Origin: Zarea fungicola
Taxonomy: Eukaryota > Ascomycota > Sordariomycetes > Hypocreales > Cordycipitaceae
Direction of reading: 5' to 3'
Length of the DNA stretch: 64,000 bases
NCBI GenBank assembly: GCA_900169235.1
Contig: FWCC01000268.1
Coordinates: 62,001 to 126,000, forward strand
Part shown: positions 24,561 through 36,982 of the stretch, in pieces
Numbering within the stretch: position 1 is the first letter of the stretch
How the letters are laid out: each line of letters starts with the position of its first letter
Notes under the pieces: generated by a model
Seen by the model: only the letters and a program-made list of their open reading frames with translations
Databases searched by the model: none
Told to the model about the DNA's origin: nothing
Translations under genes and position numbers: made by a program

Positions 24561-27500
24561 CTAGCTGCTGCAAACGAAAGCGGCTGGGCTGGAAATTGAG
24601 TGTCGTTACTGGTAAACGTGCTAAAATAGGAACAGCAGCCTACCGGGAAATAATTCAGCTTCATTGTACAAGTGCATTGGAAGGGTATGACGGAACAGCG
24701 CCTACTGTTACAAGGACAGGTTGGCAAGTCCCTTGATGTATTGTTGTATTATCATTGCCGTACTGCGGCAGTGATGGCAGCTGGCAGAACACAGCAGTCG
24801 CTACAGACAGTGAGTACCTTATGCAGCTACAACTTTGAATGCTGTGGCACTTGGCCGTGGCTGGTGCAGCAACGGGCAGGTGCAAGCCAGGCATTGGGGG
24901 CCTTTCCATTTCAGGAACACTCGTCCTCGTTGAAGCTCCACCGCCCGTTCACCCTCTGGGCCGTGCCTGCCACCTGTCATTGGCTGTATCCGCCAGGGGT
25001 GCATCTACCCCATGATATTGGCTTGTGGTGCCTGCCCCTGGCGCTAGTACTGTCTTAGAAACACCCAAGGCCGCCATGCTGGCTGAAGAGGTAGGTCATT
25101 CTCATGTAGCACACCGAGGCAACTGCACGCAGGGCAAAAGTTGTAAGCTGCGCAACCAGCGCCAAACGGGCCCGTTGTTGCATCTTGAGGGTGCTAAAGA
25201 GCGCTAATAATCATGCAAAATGAGGCTCCCCCCAGCAGCATTACTGTAAATATAGTACTTTTCAAATTAAATCTGCCCTATCATCTCCCCCTCGTCATTA
25301 AACTCGTTGATGAGAGCATGTTGCCAGCACTAATGGAATGAAGGGCTTGACAAGGACCTAGCTAGTAGAAGGAAGCGACAGGAAAGACACGCATGCACCT
25401 CCAGTTTGCAGCAAAGACAAAAGCCATGTCTAAGATGGAGAGTGGTGCCAGGCAACGTGGGCGTTCGACCAGCTCAGGTACCCAGCTTATAGTAGCTACC
25501 TGTAAATAAATCCCCCACAAACACCTTTGCTTCTGAAGCGGTAGTGAGGTTTCACAGGACAACCAGCCAGCATCACTTTTCCAGTAGAGGCACTCCAGGT
25601 GCGATGATGGCTGGCCGCTCTGAGGAGAATAAACCACGCTCACATTGGATAAAATACATGAAGCAACCCAAAATTAAAACCAAAATAGACGCCGCCAAGT
25701 TCTAGACTCTCATCCCCGTTGCCCTGCTGACTCCCTTCTGACATGCCCTTTCAATACTTGCCTCGGACCAGCAAGTAGGCGGCTAGAGGTTCTCAAGTGA
25801 TGCCGGAAACAGTTTGGTTGAATATTTTGAAACGGCGTTTAGGAGAAACCACCTTTATCTTGTTTCGATTGCCAATTCATGCGTGCCTGACGATAGGGCT
25901 ACAGATTGCCACATTCTGGAAAAGAAAAGAAAAAAAGGCTTTTCCAGGCAAGTACTGTTTCACCATTTTCACCAACGCACACACACAACTTACTGAGGAT
26001 GGAGTACAGCTAACAGCGATCACAGCCGGCTCCAAGAAATGATCCCCAAATTTTGTTTCATCCCACAAACAAACCATTTCTTGAAACAGGTCGCGACCAG
26101 TTTTGCTCCATACAGGTATCCGTACAGCCACTGGGGCGGATTTGCGTGGTTTCTTCAGTGCAATGTCGCCGAAATACAGCGGTTGTAATTTGTCCAGCGG
26201 CCAGCTTCTCCCTCTAGTAAGACTCCTACTAGTACCTCAGTATCCACTGGATAAAACCCACTGTCAAAATCCGCTGTAGCACTAAAGAGTCCACTGTAGC
26301 CCCTGTGGCGTGTCGATTGCCAGCAGGGATGCACATACCCAAGCTAAGTATTAACCTCATTACTGGTATGCAAGAATCTGAGCTGCTATTTACAGAGCAG
26401 TACAGCAGCTTCAGCTACTACAGAGCCCTCTAGAAACCCATACTTGGAACCTGGGTAGTTCCCTGAAAAGCCACCACTCTTAGATTCCCTTTTCTGTTGC
26501 AGCCACATGTGGGGGTTTTTTTATTTGGGCTGGCCATGTACCCTGGTAAATAATATATTTTAATCCCCTTCGTAAAAAAGGAAGGAAAAATCGCGACATC
26601 AAACAAGCTCCAGGGTGCCCTGTTTCTCGGATCCCTGAAACCAGTCTAATCTCTTTTCGGCTACTACCGCTGCCCCAGCGCTACCCCTTCTCATCTCACG
26701 AATGCCCTCCCGATACTACCAGTACTTAGTTGCTCCAGTCATCAGTTGAACTACCCGCTACGCTGCAGTGCTAACACAATTAAAAAAATCATTCAAATTC
26801 ATGCACAAGACTGATCGTCATTTCCCACTCTCGCCCCTCTGCTTCATGTGCCGTTTTCCCGATTCATCAACGGACATCACCCACGGCCATCATCACTGTC
26901 CTTAGATTCTACGTTTGCTTTGAGGCTTCATCACAACTCTGCGTTCGAAACAGTGATTTTTCATTTCAATGGAATTACTCACACTCACAGGGTTCATGTC
27001 AAGATTCAATACGATCTCTAGCATACCCCATCTTCGCGCCCTGGTCACTTACACACCTCCTAGCTCTCACACCCGGCTGGCTGTTGGGTCTTTATTTGGC
27101 ATCAGAGCGCCACACAACCACGATTGGAAGCGGAGCCACCTTCCTGCTCTCATTTCTTCATTGTTCTGCACGGACCAACGTTTTGCTCCTCCCATTGTGC
27201 CCAAATTCCCCGTTTTGGATCTGTGAACGAAGGCCTTCACCTTCCCTTTGCCTTGTCCTGGCCGAGTCGAAACTAGGTAAGGAAACCCCTTGAAAGAATC
27301 CTTACAGGTTATGTATAGAATTTATCGTTCTTTCTTTCTTTCTTTCTTTCTTTCTTTATTCTCAAATACACATTTGCTAGCATTTCAGTCGATTCGCAAT
27401 GCTTCCGGAAGTTGCGCCCACTGCTTGTTGCAGTTGACCTGCCACCACGTTTTCCCGCATTCCAGGCAATATTCCCAATAGTCTCTTGTAACGGGAATGC

Positions 27501-30472
27501 CCACCAAACTACTGGCTTCACGGCCAATACCTTGTTTCAAAAAAACGTTGGACCACGGAGGCTTGTACTGCAATCCACTTCTGCATTTGACCATTTCCAA
27601 GGCCAGCGACTGTCGCGTTCAGTGCGCTACAAGCAATGCATATCTACACGTAGTTTTCTCAACTGTCGGTCGCACAGCGTGCGTCTAGTTTTCTTCCTCC
27701 GCCTTTTGAATTTGAAAACTAACGGACTGCTTGACGAGTGACGAGTCTGGAAATGCCGTACAGTGACGACAATACAGCATAAGCCACCCTCGTATCCAGC
27801 CGCACTCGCATCCTCTCTTCCTTTACACAGCCTGCTTTACACGGCATGCCCATCCGCTCAATACAGTTTGTCTAGCAAGCTGCGCTAACCGTGTTGGCTA
27901 TAACTCGTGGTTGAAAATTGTCCAACTTAGTTGCTAACTACTCCGTACAGCGAAATCAAAGAATTGACAAGAAATTCCAGTTTCTTACCATAACAGTTCC
28001 TGTGGACTTGGCGCAGAAAACCAGCGACATTAAAATGGCATATTTCATCTTGCTTGGTAAACCTAAGCCTGAACCATTTTTTCTAATACATACTCGATAA
28101 TTGCCCAAGCGAAAAGAAAGAATAGTATGGCAGACAACAGAACTCCCGCCCTTAGCCACATAGTTTAGTGATATCTCGTCAAGTTGGCCTTTCCAATTTA
28201 AAAATCGAGACCTTTTCCAGTTAGTAGCTGGAGTGGCTTTCCCCAGAAATCCGGCTTCACTTATGAGGAAAGACCCTGATGATCACCTGGCTTTCTTCGC
28301 TTCTTGGAGCTCTAATAAATAGTGTGCACTGCCTCTTGATTCTCCGGAAACTGGCACTCGGCCAAGATTTGAGCCTGCGGTACATACATTTATTAAGTCG
28401 TACTGTGGCGCTCAACATCCGGCAATCATGGCCGAGTTTCACAAAAAGCACAGCGCCGACTGCGTAATGTACTGTACTTCATCTCTCGTTTTCGCTATAT
28501 TTCTGCTCAAAAGCCTTGGGTTCCCCAGAGCAAAGCCAAGACGTGCAAGTAGTACAACTAAAGAAGACTTGGCTTTTCCATTTTTTTTCATGTAGCATGG
28601 AAGGGGTATCTTGTCAAATGGATGTGCCACTTAGCACGCACAACCGCATAATTACTCTGTTGTGCCCAACTGCGGACGTGAAAGGAAGAATGTAGTGGCA
28701 TCACAAGGGCCATGCGAGACCAACGAACAATGCAACATTTCAGCTTGTCGTTGTGCACTCATATTTCCGTCACAACACTCCCACACGGTCCGAGGCTGAA
28801 CTGCAATTACGGACAGCATCTTGAAGCAAAATCAATGGAACCCCGGTCACCCCGGCTGGTAAGATTGGAAATTTGGCAACACTCCACTATCCATCCACCT
28901 GGACCCCTGATAAAAATCTCACTGGCTCGCTGCAAGTGCAAATGAATTGCTTGGCAAGTTCAAGCTTGTAACTATAAGAATATTGTTAAAATTAAAAAGG
29001 CGATGCCCATTCGCTACGGAGTAGTGACATAAGAATATATGTATGCAGTTTGAATGTGCAAGGCACGGCTCACAGAATAATATCATATAACTGGGTTTGC
29101 CAGCATTGTCTTCTCTCTTGCGTGTATGTTATGGTTGGTCTCTCGTCACTTCTGCCGTTGCTTTTATGCAACATACCAAAGGAGCAACTATCAATGTTTT
29201 AATATTAATATTTATCTACCCAGTTCGCAGTTCATGATTTCGTGGTGGGGGTTGCCTATGTGAGCAAACGCAAAATATTCAACCTGCCCTTGTGCTCGAC
29301 CGCAATTCATTTGCAATTAAACTCGCTCCTTCAATCAAACAATAGTTTCAATCGAATTGATGAGGTTAAATTGATCGCAAGGTTAGAGAAAGAGGATGCC
29401 GCTTACTTACTTTGACTGCCATATTACTTGTACTGTACGGAGTAGTGCATTCTCTCTACGGAGCTTCAATCCCTTGATTTCCTTTTTTTCCTGCAAGGAT
29501 CTCTCGCAAGCATGACAAACCTCGCAGCAGAAATACTCGCTTGTTCTGGTCCTGGTCTGATAATATTCAACTTCAATCGCCTGTTCCATGCATGATGAAC
29601 CTCTCGGCCCCCTCCGCCGCGGTGATCCTTGCTCGTTGTTTCGCGGTCCTCCCAGCTGGATCCCCGGCCCCTTCATCTAATCTACACCAAGCCTTCAGGA
29701 TGATCACTTCAGTATACAGCATGGCTCGGCATTAACACCACTCCTCAAATAAGTGGAATGGATGGCCTTTTTTTTTCTCCCTCTCTCCAACACCGCGTTT
29801 ACAAAGTTCTTCTAGATCGGGGATGTGATGGGGCATCAAGAAGAGATTTCTGATGTTTCAAAAGCTGCCCGAGTCCCGACCCAACCTTCGTGGTGACTGG
29901 ACCAACGTAGTTTTGTGGGGTTTCGCGTAAAAAATCTCAATTTTCGGGGTTGCACGATTCATCCTTCAATTTATTGCTTCAAGGTGAAACATCGACGACC
30001 ACGGAGCTTTCCGTCTGCAACCAATTGTCATTCCCGGCTGCTGGATCGTTCAAAATATGCTGTGTAAGCATCTCCTAGGGCGGTCAGTGCAGGTCGACTT
30101 TGACACTATGTGCTAGGTTGATTTTCGTTTCAGTTTCCCCCGACTAGATATGACAAAATGGAGTCCATCGTGTATTGCATATAAAATAAAGTGCATCGTC
30201 CAGTCGTGGTAGTACTTGTGCGTTTGAGGACAAAACGGGCCTATGGACGTCTCACCAGGCTACCTGCCAGCTTGGCCTGTAGCGTTGTACGGTTGAGGTA
30301 CTGATATAACGACGACGTGAATTCTCATTTGATGATCGGCAAGATAAGTGCCGCAGTTCGTTGTCGAAAAATGTATTCAGACGTGCAAGAGGGCAACCGG
30401 TGGCCGGAATTAGGGCAGTGGTAGAGACGTATAGAGCGAAATAACTAGTAAGATCTTCATCCAATGAGATCA
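24561..30472. other. Second gene-poor region
   Basis: No protein gene can be supported. From about 26640 to 27240 the plus strand again turns pyrimidine-rich and leads to an 85-codon frame at 26969 without family resemblance, so an unannotated transcript is possible. A TTTC microsatellite lies at 27328-27357. TACGGAGTA motifs occur at 27939 (reverse), 29015 and 29436. Confidence 0.5.
27328..27357. repeat. TTTC microsatellite
   Basis: About seven tandem TTTC units in non-coding sequence. Confidence 0.9.
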
Positions 30473-30552
30473 GCGTGATTGGTTTAGTGGTAAAATTCTC
30501 CGTTGCCATCAGCAACGTCGGGGAGCCCTGGGTTCGATTCCCAGATCACGCA
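30473..30552 (+). tRNA. tRNA-Gly(GCC) with a 9-nt intron
   Basis: The acceptor arms GCGTGAT and ATCACGC pair fully, followed by discriminator A. The D-arm is GGTTTAGTGGTAAAAT, and the T-arm CTGGGTTCGATTCCCAG is perfect and supplies a consensus B box. The anticodon stem CTCCG/CGGGG closes on TTGCCAT after removing nine bases (TCAGCAACG, 30509-30517) placed after base 37, the standard site cut by the tRNA splicing endonuclease. The anticodon is GCC. The gene is 80 nt long, against about 71 for the mature form without CCA. T runs 4-9 bases downstream form the Pol III terminator. Confidence 0.93.
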
Positions 30553-30556
30553 GGTA

Positions 30557-30566
30557 TTTTATTTTT
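30557..30566 (+). terminator. Pol III terminator of tRNA-Gly
   Basis: TTTTATTTTT begins four bases after the discriminator base of the tRNA. Confidence 0.8.
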
Positions 30567-31713
30567 GGTTCACATCCCTATCGCCAGATATTTTTTGGGG
30601 TCTCTGTAAAGCAGTGCACAGTTTCAGTAAATATAATAGAGACTGATATGATAAGCAAGTGGCTGCATGGGGGTCGAAACCTAGGCTAAAATGTATTTAA
30701 GGTCTGAGAGCTCCAGTGGCTAACGAACCTACCCTATTGGTAACATTAGATGGGCAAGGGAGCAGACTCTTACATGCTTTTTGGTGTAAGTAATAACGGG
30801 GGTGGTCTATGGTGTAGTACAGTTGAATTCGAGTACATGTTATTATAGCGATTGGGGCGATAAGATCCTGGATTTTTGGTAGGTAGTCAACAATGACTGG
30901 ATGCAATTGACAATACAACTGTTCCCTCTCACCACCTTACAGAACCAGCTCCTCTAACCAACACAAAATTACAATATTCCATGGAGAGTAATATATTAGC
31001 AGGTAGCTAGCAGACCATATAGAAACAGCATTAGAACATTGTCACATTAAAAATAAAAGCATGTAGGGAAATACCGCTTCGCAGACCGGGCTGCTGCTGT
31101 CAGGCGAGGGTGGCAGGGAACCACTTGACGACAAACAAATACAGATATCAACTAATGCAAGCCACGGGACAGCTCCCCCAAGCATCCAATATACAATTGC
31201 ATGGCTCTGACAGCTGGAACCAAGAGAATCGTCGTCGAACGTATGGTTCGTTTGCCTGGTTGGCTTCCTGTTCACTCTCTGGACGACACGCGCAGCCACT
31301 CAAATCCAGAGGCATGGCACCTGTGGAGCCCTGGTAATCTTGAAAACCACATGGATTACAGGATAGCTCAGATATCATGCTGGCAGCATTGGCTTTCTGT
31401 GTTACTGGCCACCTCAAGTTTGCCAACGGTACAGGCGTGGCCTATCCCCTCTTCTGACACAATACGTACGGGCTTGTATGACGGGAGACTAGTACAATTA
31501 GTTGGTATTTCATGACGTATCAACTAGACGCAATGTCGAAATTGAACCGAAATATAATGGAACAAAAAGTGATATTTTTTCTTCATCGTTCTTCTTTCAA
31601 CCTAAACAACCCAAACGAGCAAAAATGTACATTTTTTTTTTCACAACCAGCCCAAGCCGAGAAAAAAAAGCGCAATAACAAGCAGGACATAAAAACTTAG
31701 ATTATTTAGTGCT
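30567..31713. other. Intergenic region downstream of tRNA-Gly
   Basis: AT-rich in the left part, mixed in the right. No gene, RNA or repeat recognised; short overlapping frames around 31040-31515 lack family signal. The last part is the 3' side of the NDUFA8 gene and includes A and T runs near 31560-31680. Confidence 0.5.
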
Positions 31714-32589
31714 TTATTGCTGCTTGGATCCGCCGGCAATGAATGGCTTGCCCTCGCCAGGTCCAACGGGGAAATCGGCAAAGATTTGCTTGGCACGGAG
31801 CTCGACGGGGGTGACGTTGGACGGTTGATCGGGAATCTTCTTCTCGAGTTTCTAAAGCAGTACAAAGCGAATTAGATGAATACAAACACGCCGCGAGGGT
31901 GGAAGCGGGAGCCAAAGGGACGTACCAAGTTGTCATAGACACACTTGTTGAGTTTCCACTCGGCAGGGCGGCACTGCCACAGTTGGTGGTTGCGATCGTC
32001 GAGACACTCCCAGTGCTTGCGGAACTCGGCCAAGCAGTGGGTGTTGATGTCCTTGATGCTGTTTGTTCAGTTAATTAGCTGACTGAAATCTCATCTTTTG
32101 GCAGGTCATCCGGCAAGACCAGAGAGAGATGAATTATCCCAAAAGGTCTACCCGTTCTCCATCCTGATTTATCCAGATAACCGGAAACAAGCATAGTAGA
32201 CATACACGCTCTGAGCGCAGCGGGTGACGCGGCGGCCTTCCTTCATGCAGTCAAACTCGCCGCGGCCGTTGGCGCTTTCAGTCTTGCACTGCATGTAGTC
32301 GTCGTTGTAGTCACGGCATCGGGCGCCGATGAAGAAGGATGCCGACAGGAGAGGCGCTGAGCTGGCACCCATCTCCTTGACGGCGGGGACATCCTCAGGG
32401 AGAGGTGTCGTGTCGATGAGGACCTGCTGGTTGAATCTGTCAAGTTGATCAAAGGTCAGCCATTCGTCTTGTGGTAATTTTTTGGACCTCTGAGATTCTG
32501 GAGGGATTGACAATGCCACGGGCGCCACTGCGCCTGGTACGGGCCAATTGATACGGAGAATCGACGTACTGGGGCCTGCGAGCCGACAT
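31714..32589 (-). CDS. nuo-20.8: Complex I accessory subunit NDUFA8 (NUO-20.8 type)
   Basis: Four exons on the minus strand, 32589-32570, 32436-32206, 32058-31926 and 31851-31714, give 173 residues. The first coding exon is 20 nt and encodes MSARRPQ, continuing FNQQVLIDTTPLP, which closely resembles the N-terminus of the Neurospora 20.8-kDa subunit. Four CX9C pairs are visible: CRDYNDDYMQC, CMKEGRRVTRC, CLAEFRKHWEC and CRPAEWKLNKC, the double-CHCH signature imported by the Mia40 disulfide relay. The protein sits on the intermembrane-space face of mitochondrial NADH:ubiquinone oxidoreductase and is structural. Donors are GTACGT, GTATGT and GTACGT, and all phases agree. The gene is divergent from the Nup57 gene. 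Confidence 0.95.
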
Positions 32590-33139
32590 ATTGTCTGGGT
32601 TGGTACTGAATCCAACGATTGATGGCTTCGACTGGGAGTTGAAGCGGGAGCTTGGAGATGCGAGGCAATAGGCGCAGACGACCGGGACAGGATGGCGGGT
32701 TGGTGAGAGGTCAGAATTGACGGGCGCTGATTGGCTCGTGGGCTCTTAGCGTGAAAAAGGACTTTGGGGCCTGGCGGGAAGCTCACGTTTTTGGGGCTCT
32801 TGGGCCAACCTTTACGCGGCGCAGCTTCTCTTCACCCAGCAAAAGGAAATAGGTTCTAAAACGCCATATCAGGCACGACGGCAGCGACAAAAAAACAGGG
32901 ACAATTTTCGTCGTTGCGTATCCCAATTATTACGAGAGGCATAGCTTGCATCCAGTGGGTGATGCACGTTACTGCGTAAACCTCTCTGTTGTTATTTTTT
33001 TTGGGACCTTCGACCTCGCGCTGCAGCAAGGTTTCTTTAGCAGAAGCTTCGCAAACAGGATACAATAATCAAAACAAAAATCGCAAAAATATATATATAA
33101 TCGACTCCGAAGAAACCCATTCGTCATACAATATTCAAC
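32590..33139. promoter_or_regulatory. Shared divergent promoter of NDUFA8 and NUP57 genes
   Basis: A 550-bp non-coding region between divergent starts. It is GC-rich by NDUFA8 and AT-rich by NUP57, where ATATATATAA lies about 45 bases upstream of the ATG and could act as a TATA element. Confidence 0.55.
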
Positions 33140-34357
33140 ATGTCGCTCTTTGGCCAGCCCAAAACCAGCAGCCTCTTTGGCCAGCAACAATCTGGCCAGC
33201 AGACACAGAACACACAGCAGACAAGCAGTCCTTTTGGGCAAACGCTGGGAGGCATGCAGCAACGCAACGGACTCGGAAATAGCATGCTATCACAGCCTCA
33301 ACAGACGCAACAGATGCCGACGCTCTCACAATCACAAGCCCAGCTGGCCAGCTCGTTGTGGCAGCCCGGCAAAGAAACTCCCCGTATGACACTTGTCACA
33401 AAAAACCTGTCCACGCGCCTGCACACCATTGCTGTCTGAGGCCCAAGAAGGAATCCTGCTAACCCTTTTACTTGTTCTTCTCTACAGATCAGAAACCCAT
33501 CCTCGAGCAGATGAAGCTGGTGACGGAGAAATGGGACCCAGCGAACCCCAGCTGTGTCTTCAAGCACTACTTTTACAACAAGGTCGACGAGTCTCACATT
33601 CCCTTTTACAAGCCGCAGCCGCATGAGGACCCGCGTGAGTGGGAGGAGGCGCTGCAGAGCAAGCCAGGCCCCGAGTTCATGCCGGTGCTCTGCTCCGGCT
33701 ACACGGGTGTCGCGGACCGCCTCAAGACGCAGAAGCGGGCCATTTCCGAGTTCAATACGCGGCTGCATCAGGTCAACGGCAGCCTCGACGCGCTCCTGCA
33801 GCGGCACGAGCTGGAGACGGAGGTGCGTGCGCTGGCGGCGCGGCGCCGGCAGACGGCCATTCACGCGCGCTGCCTGGCGCTGGCGGCCCGGGTGCAGATC
33901 CTGCGCAATCGCGGCTATGCGCTGAGCAGCGACGAGGATGACTTGAACAGGCGCCTGCAGAAGCTCGAACGCGAGGTGCAGGACCCGGCCGTGGGGGCGC
34001 GCGAGGAGGAGCTCTGGAGCCGCCTGATTGTGCTGCGCGGGTACTCGGACCGTCTGAACAAAGAGATGGGCAAGCCGGTGGCCGAGGGAGGTGAGCTGGA
34101 TGAGGAGACGCAATCCAAGGCCAAGAGGGTGAGTTTTTCTTTTCCACGTCATTTGACAACAACTTTGTGGGATGCCCCGACGAAGCTTCCTCGAGTTTCC
34201 CCGAGCTTCTTTGTGCGAATGCAGTGCTAATCAAATGTCATAGATTATGCAAGATTACGAGAAACAGCTCAGCCATCTGAAGAAGGAGGTCGAATCATTG
34301 AGTGCGGACTTTGCAGAATGGGAGGAGAGCCGTAGCTCGAACATGCGAACGAGATAA
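33140..34357 (+). CDS. NUP57: Nucleoporin Nup57/Nup54-like
   Basis: Three exons, 33140-33383, 33488-34128 and 34244-34357, give 332 residues; donors are GTATGA and GTGAGT. Residues 1-85 are Gln/Ser-rich with three FG motifs (SLFGQ twice, PFGQ). Residues about 85-190 contain PILEQMKLVTEKWDP, CVFKHYFYN and DPREWEEALQSKPG, typical of the Nup54 alpha/beta region. The rest is heptad-rich helix that in the family assembles with Nsp1/Nup62 and Nup49/Nup58 in the central channel of the nuclear pore. The FG part is short for a channel nucleoporin. The last exon encodes the end of the coiled coil and finishes SSNMRTR. Codon use in the second exon is strongly GC-biased compared with the first. Confidence 0.9.
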
Positions 34358-35102
34358 AGACGTTGAGTTGGGTTTCTTTTTGGGTAGTACCGCGCTGCGG
34401 GAGTAATGATTCAACAGCCAGGTGTGGAATAGGCGTCAAGAGGGTTTCATTTTTGATTTACCACTGCCTTGTTGTGTATTAAGAAATGGGATAGATGGAT
34501 AATGTACGGGCATGTATTTGGCTATGGTATCTACGTGTTGGCTTGCCTGACTACTTCTCTGATATAATCAACCACTCTGGTGAAGCAAGACCTGTGGACA
34601 TAACTTGACACGCTGCAGCTGCTTGAAGGATACCCAGTTCGACTGCCATGCTCTTCATCTGTAACATGCAGGCATTATGGCCGTTGTCTGCGCCTGCAGT
34701 GCACCGATAGCTACCGACAATCCGATGCAGCATCTCATATTCACATGTGAACTGTCATAAAGCATGTCGATAGACGAGACTTGGAGTTGAAAATTATACA
34801 GATTTGTGGTATTTTTGTCTATGCCAGTATTGATGGGGAAAATCCTTCCCGCCCTTCTCCTTATCGTACAGTGTGCTGCCCCTGAAGCTTTTCCTTGGTA
34901 GGCGACAAGGGGCTGGGCTCGGTCGCGTCGACTTTTCATGCATAATATTACAACGACATCGATTTGCCTGTCGAAAAAGTGATGGGATTATCGATTTGTA
35001 GAATGTTTTTTTTTCTCGATATTTCTCGAAGTCGGAAATCTCATCAGGAGGGTTTACACACGCCACCGCATCCTTGGGGCGGCCGATCTTTAATTTTTTC
35101 TT
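34358..35102. other. Convergent spacer between NUP57 and TOM5 genes
   Basis: Non-coding. It comprises the 3' flanks of the two converging genes; no ORF with family signal or RNA gene is seen. Confidence 0.55.
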
Positions 35103-35460
35103 TTAGAAGATGCGGCTCACCATGTCAATAGCGAAAGGAGCTGCTAGCTTGTTAGAAAACAGCGCAATTGCGATTGTCAAAAAAAGTGTGATGCAAACAA
35201 TAATAAAAAAATCCTTCACATACAAAGATACAGCATAAAGGCTGTGGCGGCAACCTGCTGAACGGTAAAGGTAGCTTCGGCCTCGAGGGCACGAATCTCC
35301 TCGGCAGACTGCTGGGGGGGAGCAACTACACCAGGAAAAAAAAACATCACCAGTTAGCTATCATCGTTACCCAATGGGTACCTGTCAAGGCACAGAAAAT
35401 AATGGCTTGGCCGGCTGGTAGGCAAGCGGGGGTGGTGACAGACTCACATCCTCCAAACAT
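35103..35460 (-). CDS. TOM5: Mitochondrial import receptor subunit Tom5
   Basis: Three short exons on the minus strand, 35460-35448 (13 nt), 35325-35224 and 35140-35103, encode 50 residues, the same length as yeast Tom5. Donors are GTGAGT and GTATGT; the last intron has a CTAAC branch and GCAG acceptor. The protein begins MFGGFAPPQQSAEEIRALE and ends SPFAIDMVSRIF, with a tail-anchor segment between (VAATAFMLYLSPFAI). Tom5 is a small tail-anchored subunit of the TOM translocase in the outer mitochondrial membrane, helping pass precursors to Tom40. The acidic cytosolic part (EEIRALEAEA) is as expected. The gene is too short and too interrupted to appear as a long ORF, so it is easy to miss. Confidence 0.88.
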
Positions 35461-36982
35461 TTTTGCGGCGTATGGGTATGTGTGGTTTTGGGGAAAGAGA
35501 ATGGTAAATCAGTAATTAAAAAATATAAAAATTCAAAATCGTTCAGTACAGTATGGAGTCACTATGATGCAAGTGGAAGAAAAGGTTACGTAAAAGCGTA
35601 GAATGCGCGGCGATTTCGGCTGGTGGGTTTTGGGCCAGAGCGCGGTAGCAGGGCGCAAAAGCTTTTGTGGTGGACGTGTGACCTTGCCGCACCAGAGCTG
35701 CAGGGAGCCACGCACTAAAGAGGTACTAGGTTGTGCGCCGGGGGTAGACCAGTAGGGGACAAAATCAGGCACTGTAGGTGCAGATAGCGCTGGAGAAAGT
35801 CTGCAATCCGTAGCACATTGTGTATCAATAGCGGGCTCTCAGCCAAGCCGGTTGCAACCATGTGGCGCCAACACACGGGATGATACTTATTATGTACTTT
35901 GTCTCTACGCAGCTGGCACAGGCTAGAGATGGTACTGTAGAAGCTCTCTCATTTTTCAATTGTATTTTGATGACCCTTGTCAATTGATACCTGTCCATGT
36001 CGCCCAGTCTGCTCACGGGACCAACATAAACCACAGACACAAACAAACGTACGCATGCTGGACTGGATTCTTTGACACACCACAACCTAAAGGTCGCCTC
36101 CAGGACACGACTGGCCGCAAGACGCTAGCTAATCGCCCCCTCGAGCCCCGTAAACTTGCTCCAATCCACTGCCCGTCTGTCGCAAAAATCCAATTAATGT
36201 GGGAGCGTTATATGGAGCGAGGCCGACCAACTTTAATCTGGAGGCCCCTCCAAAACATGCAAGCTGCAAGCTGTCGGCTTGGACGAATGGGGAAGCAGGA
36301 ACCCGGCGACTCGCCCAGTGTCGGCACGGTGGGATCCGATATCGTCCTAGCTTTGTCCAATTTTTTCTTTTATCAATTCCTTGTACGTGATGGCGCTCCC
36401 ATGTGCTTTGCGTGATCATGTACTAGCTTTGTAACCCCCCAACTTGGCATGCGGGACTGAGACAAGCCAACCTGTACGTTTTCGGTAGACTGGCTGTGGC
36501 TCCCCTTGCTGATTGGGCCTCTCGAGTGACTTGACAAGTACTTGTGTCAAAGCAGTTGGGTAATAGATAATGAAATAAACTACCACATTCTGGGCAGGCA
36601 ATGGCCGTTCGCCGTCCCTATGACTGGTGTAGCCCTACTACATTCGGCGCATTCTTCTATCCATGATTTTTCTCTCCGTCTTCTCTTCCTCTTCTCTTCC
36701 TCTTCTCTTCCTCTTCTTCTTCATTCTGCCTTTTGTCCACCATCGTGTCCAACATCATCACCGAATTTTCGTCCTTGGTGACTGTTGGCAAACTTGGTGC
36801 CGTCGTCAAGTACCAGCCCCCTCGACTTCTTGTTTCGGTTGCGCTCGGCTAAAAAATTAAATAATATCAAACGCCTGAGCCGCCACCAAAACACGTTATC
36901 TTCTTTCCCCCTCTACCCCCCCATTCTGCAACACACAAAACTTGCCAATTGAAGCAGACTTTGCTATCTTGGTTTCATCACA
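35461..36982. promoter_or_regulatory. Divergent promoter region of TOM5 and the P-protein gene
   Basis: About 1.5 kb without a supported gene. The side next to 36983 is strongly pyrimidine-rich and contains an 11-bp unit, TTCTCTTCCTC, repeated three times at 36681-36713, followed by a CT-rich leader to the start codon. Short frames around 35825-36600 have no family resemblance. Confidence 0.55.
36681..36713. repeat. Three tandem 11-bp CT repeats in the P-protein promoter
   Basis: TTCTCTTCCTC occurs three times head to tail. Pyrimidine tracts like this are common just upstream of transcription starts of highly expressed fungal genes. Confidence 0.8.
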
